Made by a program: the position numbers and the translations under genes. The notes beneath the pieces were generated by a model. The model was not told the DNA's origin and made no database searches. It was given only the letters and a program-made list of their open reading frames with translations. From Monoraphidium neglectum (taxonomy: Eukaryota > Chlorophyta > Chlorophyceae > Sphaeropleales > Selenastraceae): 15,147 bases of DNA. This document shows positions 8,340 through 15,147 of this stretch, one piece after another. The DNA lies in contig NW_014012312.1 of the NCBI RefSeq assembly GCF_000611645.1, forward strand, positions 1 to 15,147, in the 5' to 3' direction. The first letter of the stretch is position 1, and each line of letters opens with the position of its first letter.

Positions 8340-9132
8340 ACAGCCACAGGCAGCATAAATGCATGTTCGTCGCAGGGCCCGTGGCTCTTGCGCACCCCCC
8401 AGCAGCGGGCGCGACAAGAGCAGCTACAGGAATGCATATCACCACTCTGCGTTGATGAAACCCATTTGTCGCACTGCCGCACGTTTTGAGCCGCGGCAGG
8501 CGCACCCCGCGCCCACTCTGTTCGTTCACCAGGCCCAGCCGCAGGTTTGCAGGAGCTGCACATCTGCGTTGCAACCACGCGTTTGTTACCAAGCTTGCCG
8601 GCAGCTCTCGAGGCCGCCACGCCCGCCCGCTCGACCGCATTTACCGCTTGACAGTGCCGCGCATTCGCACACGCATCAATGGCACTCTGTCTGGCCCATT
8701 GCGGCTGCGCCCCGCGCCCCGCGCTGTCACAAGCGCTCAGGACAGGCCCCCCACACTGTCGACCCCACCCGTCGGCCCATCCCCTGTTGCCGCACCCCCT
8801 GTGCGCCAATGTGGCCCCCACGTGCGCTGCAACAATGCGCACCTCGCACCCGCAGCTAGCATTGCTGCGACCTCGCTCTCTTGACAAGCAGCAGCGAGCG
8901 CAGGGCGGCAACCTGGTCCTTTATTGCCCGCAGTTGGGGCGCTGTTTTACTCATTTTATCTGCAGGCGTTTTGTTGCATATGCATGCAGCAATGAATGCC
9001 TGGAAGCGCGCTACCGCGACGCTCGGACGTCTGTTTGGGCATTTGTTTGTGCAAGCACCTGCTTGCTCTGTTGCAAGCGCCTGCTTGCTGTTTGCTTGCT
9101 GAAACTCGCCGTTACAAGGATGCAGCTTGCTA
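8340..9132 (+). other. Probable long 3'UTR of the fimbrin-like gene
   Basis: No frame shows a recognisable protein, and open frames on both strands have unbiased, Cys/His/Pro-rich composition. The first plus-strand TGTAA after the stop at 8339 is at 9133-9137, which would give a 3'UTR of about 0.8 kb, a normal length for green algae. The core TTGACAAGCA of the dispersed repeat occurs at 8881-8890. Confidence 0.45.
9051..9088 (+). repeat. Two tandem small hairpins, GCAAGC-N4-GCTTGC
   Basis: GCAAGC-ACCT-GCTTGC at 9051-9066 and GCAAGC-GCCT-GCTTGC at 9073-9088 each form a perfect 6-bp stem with a 4-nt loop, 22 bp apart. They lie 45 bp upstream of the TGTAA at 9133, so they would be in the fimbrin-like 3'UTR if that site is used. 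Further GCTTGCT half-copies follow at 9093-9099. Confidence 0.65.
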
Positions 9133-9137
9133 TGTAA
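9133..9137 (+). terminator. Candidate TGTAA poly(A) signal for the fimbrin-like gene
   Basis: First TGTAA on the plus strand after the stop codon at 8337-8339. A TGTAA on the opposite strand lies at 9116-9112, so this may be a convergent polyadenylation zone. Confidence 0.4.
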
Positions 9138-11109
9138 CCATGCGTGGGGGGCTCCCGGGTAGGGCAAGGCCGCAGGGTGCAGTGCAGCCATGCGGGATTT
9201 GCAATGGCCCACACTGCAAAGGTCTCCCCTGGGAGCTGCTATTCCTACCGGCGCACCCCACAGATTCAACCTTGGCCCAGCCTGCACGCATACTCGGCCA
9301 ACAGCGGCAGTCGTGGGGCACGTGGCGCTGCTATATCCGCACGGTCGCACAGGCTGCGCCAGGTCAGCGGCGACCCCAGCAGACGAAAGCACCCAACTCC
9401 CAGATTAAGGACCACACGAAACCTCGTCCGGCTGGTTTACACATCATTTGGGAGAGCATCAGCCAGCACACTGCTATTGGCGTAGGCCAGTCGTGCCAGG
9501 AGCGCCAACCACGCATATACAGCACCGCCGTACAACGCTCGCGTGCCCGCCCTTCGCTCCGCCGCGGAGCAGCCGCCCGCCCCAGCAAAGCGCCGCGGCT
9601 GCAGCACGTGCGGGAAACCAAAGAGCGCGCCAGTTTGCACAAGTGCGTAATCAGGTGAGGGGAAACTGGCCAGTGCATGGCCGCAGGCCCCGAGTGCCGA
9701 TGGGTGGCCGTCGAAGGACGAGTCGAACCCCTGTGAGGGCCTTGAGGGTGGTGGGGCTAACATTTCCCAGGAAGCTGAAGCGACCACCCATGTAATCGGT
9801 GTGATTCAGACCATGCCAGGGCTCATAGCAAACGACAGGCATGCACCACACGTTTCGTGGTCCTAGACCGGGCTCGAACAGCGGGTTCGGCGCACGCGCA
9901 CGGAGATGTGTTGCCAGCAAGTGCTTCAGCCCAATGGTGTGGAGTGGCTGTTGGGTGTGGGCAGCTCCGAACCGCATCGAGATGTGTTGATGAGTTGCGG
10001 TGAACGGCCAATTGCACAAACGGGTCAGCATGGCGCATGCAACCCTCGGGCGAGTGACATGCGCAGCCCGGTCGGCCGCTACAACCATACGTGCATTGTC
10101 GCATCGGTGAGATGGCTTCGAACCTAAAAACAAGTGCGCCTGGTGGTGGAACATGCGAGCTCACGTGGTGAGATAAACGCCGCACAGACCAAGCCCGTTT
10201 CTCTTTGTGAAAACACACAGCATTAGATCCTAACTGTGCAGAGCCAGCAAATGGGTGGGTGGTTTCATAGCTGATGCACAGCGGCACACACTGTATGAAA
10301 ATCAGCAGAGGCACTTTTTGATATGTTGAAGCAATCCAGGCATGTATGCCCCATGTCCATGTGTCCACCCACTTTCCTCGAGGGAGGGTCCATGACAAAC
10401 AGGCAGCCCGTTGCGCCCTGCTGAAAGCAGTTTGCGAGCAGCAAAAGGGGCATGGAAAGCAGTATTGTGAAGCAGCGGCTGTGTGTGTTGTGGGGCGGTG
10501 CAGTGTGCACAGGTAAAAGACCAGCTTGAAGAACCATCAGCTGGGTTGTAAGGCAAATCTTGCATGCAGGCGGGAGGCGCAGGAATGAGGAGGCAGGGGG
10601 CGCAAAATTGCCGGCATGAGCAACAACTCAAGTTCTAGCGCGCTTTGGTATGCGCCGCCGCGGCGATCATTGCACGCTGCACACGCGGCAAGAGCAGAGG
10701 TGGGATTCAGATGCCGCTGTTCAAGGGCACACACGAATGGGAGGGGCGCACAGGATCATTATCATGTGGACGGCACATGAACATCAGAAGTGCGTACAGC
10801 AGAAGTGAGGGCACAGCGCAGACCAGAGGCAGGGGGACAACATCAACCGTGACGCTTGCTTTGCGCAGCTGTGCCATGATGAGATACGTTCTGCGAGGCC
10901 CGTTTACGGCACGCAGGGAGACCACTAGGGCAGGATAAATTGCAGCGCCCTGGAGCCCGCTGGCAGGCGGGCCTGGGGCGAGGTATGCACATACACACAG
11001 CCCAACTAGATTGCTGTGGCGATCACATGAGGCACGGACAGCTTGCCCGGTGGGGCGCTTCCCCTTTGCTACCTCGAGGTTTGCCGCGGATCGGCGCCCG
11101 CCTGCACAC
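9138..11109. other. About 2 kb without a supported gene
   Basis: The base composition is visibly less GC-rich than the exons. It may contain the 3'UTR of the minus-strand gene ending at 11110; the nearest minus-strand TGTAA to its left is at 9441-9437. One minus-strand frame at 9729-9437 could be a terminal exon: an acceptor CACAG precedes it, it has hydrophobic stretches, and it ends in TAA overlapping that TGTAA. I found no partner exon in phase. Another minus-strand frame (about 10960-10707) contains one hydrophobic stretch but has unbiased codons. I see no RNA gene or transposon here. Confidence 0.45.
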
Positions 11110-11848
11110 TCAGCAGTCGCGATACCAGAGGCGCGACGCCTGGCCAAATTCAGCGCCTGTGCAGGACCTCGCGCGCGACTGGTCGGCGAAGTAGCAGGTG
11201 CAGGAGATCGCCGCCCCAGTGACAGGGTTGCGGTATGTGTTGCGGCACGCGCAGGCCAGGTTGGAGGCGGCAGTCAGCACCCCGGTAACTCCGCCGGGCA
11301 CCCCTGGCACACTGGGTGCGGTGGCCACGGTCGTCATCGACGGCCTGCGTGAAGCGTGCGGTCACGGGTGCATGTCCATGATGGCGTGATGTGTGGTTTG
11401 GGTGTAAGAACCATAACAATGGAGCCAAGCTTGAGGGGCAATTGTACCCCGAAGCCCACAAAACCCTGCGAAGGCCGGGGCAAACAGCCCAGGGCGCACG
11501 GGGCGCCAACGCTCAGTGGATCCCACGAGGCGGGCGCGTCTGCATGCCCTCAGGGGAACGAAGGCAGGCGCAACTGACAAGGGGCTGATGGGGACACTGC
11601 TGTGAAAAACGAGGGTGCGCGCGCGGTCGTCCCACTCACGGCTTGATGCGGTAGGCAAAGGCGAACTGGTAATAGCCTTCGGCTGGCAGCCTTATGCCGG
11701 CGGCCCGAGTTGAGCAGCCGATGCGGAGGACGGTGCCCTTCAGGCCAAACGTGGTCCTGTCGATTACAGGCATCGTGATTCTCCCCGCCAGCGCGCTGTT
11801 TGTCATGGATGTCAGGATGGTCTGCACAAGGCGGTTGAGGTCATCACC
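11110..11848 (-). CDS. Unrecognised protein, last two exons, Cys-rich C-terminus (5' part unresolved)
   Basis: Seen: exon 11848-11640 (acceptor TACAG, strong donor GTGAGT) joins in phase to exon 11344-11110 (acceptor ACGCAG), which ends in TGA. Together they give 147 residues. Codon use is GC-rich at third positions in both exons, unlike the surroundings. The first part reads DDLNRLVQTILTSMTNSALA and then GLKGTVLRIGCSTRAAG, ending EGYYQFAFAYRIK. After a Pro/Val/Gly/Ala segment, the tail carries six cysteines (NLACACRNTYRNP, ISCTCYFADQ, RSCTG, RDC). I do not recognise the family. Clustered Cys suggests disulfides and a secreted or extracellular protein, but no N-terminus is seen to test this. 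Upstream exons are unresolved; candidates are an 18-nt piece near 12084-12067 and 12286-12182, the latter overlapping the plus-strand gene. Confidence 0.5.
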
Positions 11849-11877
11849 CTGTATGCAAGAGCAAGCGAGAGCACGCG

Positions 11878-11879
<2 letters not shown>

Positions 11880-11944
<65 letters not shown>
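11880..11944. repeat. Pure (TG)n microsatellite, about 32 units
   Basis: Uninterrupted TG dinucleotides continue as TTGTGT to about 11950. On the minus strand this is (CA)n ending about 32 nt before the acceptor of the exon starting at 11848. Confidence 0.95.
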
Positions 11945-11947
<3 letters not shown>

Positions 11948-12188
11948 TGTAATTAGCGGGGTGCACGCATCTAAAGGAGCGGGGGATCGGGCCCTCTGCG
12001 CATTGACTGCACTCAGGACACAGTGGGGATCGCTATTCGCATTTTTATATTGCGGGCGCCCACTGGGTCGCACCTGCTGCCCCACCAGAACCAGCTCATC
12101 AGATCACTGAACGGGGTGTGCACGCAAGTACAAGGATTATAACTCTTCGTGGGAACTTGGACTCATTTGACCAGCTAGCACCTCGAGC

Positions 12189-13365
12189 ATGGAGCTCACC
12201 GAGGCTGACACCGCGGGTGCTTTATCGCGGATCCAGGCTAAAGTGACGGCCACCGCGCTGGCTAGTGGTAGCCTGACGAGCCTTTTCTGCTTTGCCACTA
12301 GCAGGTGCAGCCCCGGCGATGCACTGCTGCGCGACGCTGCCGCTGCTGCCGCTGCTGCTCGTGCTGCGCCTTCTGCTCCGCTGCGTCCGGCAGCATTGAT
12401 TAGTCGCGATGCCTGTAGCCACGACGCATGGAGGCGCAATTGTGCAGCAGTAAGCCAGCATCTGACATCCGACGTGTGGCTCTGTGTTGCTTGTGAACAG
12501 GCCCATCCTGCGATACGCCGTGCCGATCACCGTCAACTGCGTCACCGCAATGGCGACCCTAGCGGGTGATTGAGGGTCGCGGGGCGCGCGGCGGCTGCGT
12601 TCGTGCTATTTCAACTGCTGTGCGGAGGCGAATGGACTCCAGGGCTGCCGAGTTAGGCGCCCGCGCAGCAGAGCGGCCAGCTGCCGCGCACAGCCAAATG
12701 TCTCTGCGTCACACCGGCCTGAGCATCGCCATAACAACGCTCAATGCCCCATCCCCTCAGCCGCCCAGGAGGGCATCCGGGCGCTGCGCGGCGGCCACAG
12801 CGACGCGTGGGGCACCGTTGCGGCCGGCGCCCTGTCTGGCGCCGCCCTCGTGGGGCTACGAGGTGAGGGGTGGTTTTCACGGATGGCCCGCTGCACTCTG
12901 TTTGCTCGGGACAGCCTGGCATGGGATCGCCGCCGCCGGTGGGAAGTAGTGTTGCATGCGGCGGCCTGCAAAGCAGACGCCCGCGCAGGACCCGACGCTG
13001 GTCCCCTTGACGCCAGGCAGCCGGCAGGCCCTAGCTGTGGCCGTCGGGACCCTGGCTCCGGGCTGGGCGAAGAAATTCAGTTGCGCGTCCGAAAAGGGCG
13101 AAACCTCCCAGGTTGGTCCTTCCCCCTCCTTTTGTGGATCCCCTGCTGCCCCACCACGTGAATCATCTTGGGCCCCTCTGCCCCCCAACCACCCCGCAGC
13201 CGGGCCCCCGTACATGCTGCTGGGCGCGGTCACCTGGGGCCCGGCCTGCGGCGCCGCGCACGCTGCGAACGACTGGCTGCGGCCGGGGCGGATGGTGGAG
13301 GCGTTCTTCATCTCCCAGGGGTTGTTGGACGAGCCGGGCGAGCAGCACGCGCCTGCCGGGGCTCG

Positions 13366-13398
<33 letters not shown>

Positions 13399-13952
13399 GC
13401 AGCAGCAGCAGCAGCGGCAGCAGCAGCAGCAGCAGCAGCGGCGGCGGATGCCGGGCGACGCGCCGCCGGCGTTCCCCCTGCTGCCCGAGGAAGAGGGGCT
13501 GGAATTCCATGAGCTAAGCGAGCGGCGGCAGGTGGGTGCGCACGCGTGGGGGGCGTGGCGCGGGGCGCGGGGTGCAGGGCGCGGGGACGCGGCTGTGCCG
13601 CAGCCGGCGCGATTCGCGGCTCCGCCCACAACTAGCTGCTGTTGCTGCCACGTTACCTCGCTCTCGCTCTCGCCGCTTCGGGTCGCGGCTGCCTCGCCTG
13701 TGCTGCCCCTTGGCTGCCCCCATGGAACGTCTGTGACGCTGATGACAGTTGTGTCGGCGCCCACTGCTGTGCGTGCTGTGCGCGCTGTGCGCAGACCCAG
13801 CTGATTAAAGCGCTGAAGGAGCGCGAGGTGGCGGAGCTGTATAGACGGATGGATCGCGAGGCGGACGCGAGGGCAGCTGCCAGGAAGCTGCAGCGGCGGC
13901 AGGAGCAGCAGCAGCGCCAGGAGGCAGAGCAGCAGCAGGAGCAGGAGGAGCA

Positions 13953-13995
<43 letters not shown>

Positions 13996-14175
13996 GAGCA
14001 GCAGGAGCAGCAGCAGGAGCAGCAGGAGCAGCAGCAGCGGCGCCAGGCTCCACGGCAGGGCGGTTTGAGCGAAGAAGTGGGGGAGCAGCCATCACAGCGG
14101 CCGCAGGCGGGCGGGCCGCCGGTCGCAGCAGCAGCTACGGCGGGCGGCAGCTGGTGGCGGCAGCTCTTTGGGTGA
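12189..14175 (+). CDS. Tim17/Tim22/Tim23 (PRAT)-like membrane protein with polyglutamine tail
   Basis: Known: PRAT proteins are four-helix channel or translocase subunits of mitochondrial and plastid membranes. Seen, exons: 12189-12304, 12501-12565, 12761-12862, 13017-13111, about 13200-13531, 13795-14175. All junctions are in phase except exon 4 to 5. TM-like segments: ILRYAVPITVNCVTAMATLA (41-60), VAAGALSGAALVGL, SRQALAVAVGTLAPG, YMLLGAVTWGPACGAAHAA. The segment D-AWGTVA-A-G-ALS-G matches the second half of the PRAT signature (D-X6-[GAS]-G-X3-G). The preceding Arg is one residue off the usual spacing. The C-terminal half holds Q10-R-Q5-R-Q7, a charged helix (IKALKEREVAELYRRM) and a long Gln/Glu run, ending WWRQLFG. 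Odd: the tail roughly doubles the family length. Ambiguity: the frame is also open straight through 13112-13199. Exon 1 is less certain, since the opposite strand is open there too. A more distant Tim17-superfamily member (complex I B14.7 type) is possible. Confidence 0.65.
13370..13441 (+). repeat. CAG tract coding polyQ in the PRAT-like gene
   Basis: CAG triplets with two CGG interruptions code Q10-R-Q5-R-Q7. The reading frame agrees with the flanking exon and its downstream junction. Confidence 0.85.
13909..14043 (+). repeat. CAG/GAG tract coding a Gln/Glu-rich segment
   Basis: About 135 bp of CAG with GAG and AAG triplets in the last exon of the PRAT-like gene, including an uninterrupted run of about 14 Gln. 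It follows a charged heptad-like helix, so an extended coiled coil is likely. Confidence 0.85.
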
Positions 14176-15147
14176 GCCAGTCGCGATGTGCGGGGCGCCC
14201 TCGGCACGCACATGCCGTTCTGCTAGCACCTTCTGTTAACAGGCTTGCCCGTGTGGCCCCATTTCAGTCGTGCACACGACGAACATGGTTTGAAAATAAC
14301 TACAAGTTACACACAAACATTGCATACATGCTTGTGCGCCGCTGCGCAACTGCTGCTCTACAATGCGGGGCGGCGGGCGGTGCGCGCGCACCAGCTGCCC
14401 GCCCGTGCGCGAGGTGCGTTGCAGGTGACAGGCGCTCGCGCCGCGCGTGCTGGCGCACGCCCATCCGCTGGCTGGTGCCAGCCGCGGCGCTCTCGAAAGG
14501 AAGAAAAACGGTTCCCCCTGCCCATCACAGTGCAGCCAGTGTTCACTCAGGAAGAGCCCGCCCGCCCTCTCAACCCCCGCGGCCCCCAGAGGCCTCCACC
14601 GGGGGCCTCTGGGGGCGCTCGCGGGGCCGGGGCCCGCCCAAGGTTTGGTTGCATCAGTGCATCGGAAGGAACAGGCGGCAGGGTTTGGAGGGGTCGGCGG
14701 CGCCGCTGCGGCCGGGCGGGCGGCTGGCTGGGGGCCGCGCGCGGTGGGAAGGAAGAGGCCAAAAATCGGTGCTGCTGCGGTCAGTGCTGCCCACGCGGTT
14801 TCTGGACAAAGGGGTGCATCCATGCACACGCGGTGAGGGGAACGCGGCGCCCGACGAATGGGCGGAGGGGGTGGGAGGGGGCGCCGAGACAGGGGGCGCC
14901 CTGCTTGACACGAGGGCGCGGCGCGGGGCCGAGGCAGAGGGTTGGCGGGGCTCGGGCCGTTCTCTGACGGGCGTGTGAGGGCGCGGCCTAGAAAAACGCG
15001 CCCGCCCGGTCGTCGCGCAGCCGGGGCGCGGGCGTCGGGCAGCCCGAGGGCGGGCGCCGCGCGCGGCGCGCCGGGCCGCGCACCGACCGGCAGGGGAAGG
15101 GGGGGACCAGGCGCGGGGGACGGGCGGGACGAGATAGGGGTATGGGC
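14176..15147. other. 3'UTR of the PRAT-like gene, then very GC-rich DNA without a supported gene
   Basis: No TGTAA follows the stop at 14173-14175 on the plus strand in this stretch, so the poly(A) site is not placed. From about 14560 the DNA is extremely GC-rich with G-runs, and open frames exist in every direction as expected from composition. None shows a family motif or consistent splice structure. The last 150 bp contain GCGC-rich palindromic sequence. A gene beginning beyond the right edge cannot be excluded. Confidence 0.4.
14582..14616. repeat. Strong GC-rich hairpin
   Basis: Arms 14582-14594 and 14604-14616 are perfect reverse complements over 13 bp (core CCCCCAGAGGCC). The stem continues inward with one T-G wobble and two C-G pairs to a 3-nt ACC loop. 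It is not part of any supported gene. It may be a structured 3'UTR or intergenic element, or a chance palindrome in GC-rich DNA. Confidence 0.65.

Noticed and set aside
7630..8417. Long open frames of Thr-His repeats (minus) and Val-Cys repeats (plus)
   Set aside because: They are translations of the (GT)n microsatellite inside intron 5 of the fimbrin-like gene; the flanking exons are on plus in another frame with CH4 homology.
9700..9740. tRNA T-arm-like GGTTCGACTC on the minus strand
   Set aside because: The flanking five-base arms do not pair and no D arm, anticodon arm or acceptor stem could be assembled.
9651..10154. Minus-strand 167-codon frame
   Set aside because: No family motif, low-GC unbiased codons and no matching splice partner; the overlapping frame at 9729-9437 is the better candidate there.
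10707..11147. Minus-strand frame with one hydrophobic stretch, considered as a membrane-protein exon
   Set aside because: Codon use is unbiased, it overlaps the 3' exon of the Cys-rich gene in another frame, and no in-phase donor was found.
11403..11407. Plus-strand TGTAA motifs at 11403, about 10549 and 9791
   Set aside because: No plus-strand coding region ends upstream of them; 5-mers of this kind occur by chance.
13540..13600. G-rich stretch in the last intron of the PRAT-like gene as a G-quadruplex
   Set aside because: G-runs are present, but such runs are expected at this GC content and no folding calculation could be done.
14236..14829. Minus-strand 197-codon frame
   Set aside because: Extreme GC content makes stop codons rare in all frames here; the product is low-complexity and unrecognisable.

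Overview
The window looks like nuclear DNA from a GC-rich chlorophyte green alga. Evidence: intron-dense genes with GT-AG introns of about 90 to 600 nt, GC-rich third codon positions, many CAG-type triplet tracts and (CA)n/(GT)n microsatellites, and TGTAA motifs, the usual algal poly(A) signal, downstream of stop codons. No bacterial operon, phage, CRISPR or transposase signature was seen. The species cannot be fixed from this sequence; a Chlamydomonadales or Sphaeropleales type alga is my guess.

Layout, left to right. (1) 1-667, minus strand: the 5' end of a gene leaving the window, with an arginine-rich putative organelle-targeting N-terminus, a Gln/Pro-rich linker and the start of a leucine-rich helical region. 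(2) 1031-3674, minus: a complete seven-exon gene for U2A', the leucine-rich-repeat protein of the U2 snRNP. Every exon junction is in phase. (3) 3675-4778: divergent intergenic region with possible 5' exons of the next gene. (4) 4779-8339, plus: a six-exon gene for a fimbrin/plastin-like protein in which only CH3 and CH4 are visible; long low-complexity insertions separate and interrupt them. (5) 8340-11109: non-coding or 3'UTR-like DNA with two tandem small hairpins and poly(A)-type motifs on both strands. (6) 11110-11848, minus: the two last exons of an unrecognised gene with a Cys-rich C-terminus. (7) 12189-14175, plus: a gene for a Tim17/22/23 (PRAT)-like membrane protein with a long polyglutamine, probably coiled-coil tail. 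(8) 14176-15147: extremely GC-rich DNA with one strong hairpin and no gene I can support.

The genes appear unrelated: organelle targeting, splicing, actin bundling and organelle membrane import. This is ordinary eukaryotic gene order rather than a dedicated system. The most unusual items are the half-fimbrin with its inserted linkers, the PRAT-polyQ architecture, the unidentified Cys-rich gene, and a 17-bp exact repeat shared by introns of two unrelated genes. All exon models were made by hand from splice sites, phase and remembered family motifs. No alignment, folding or search was run.
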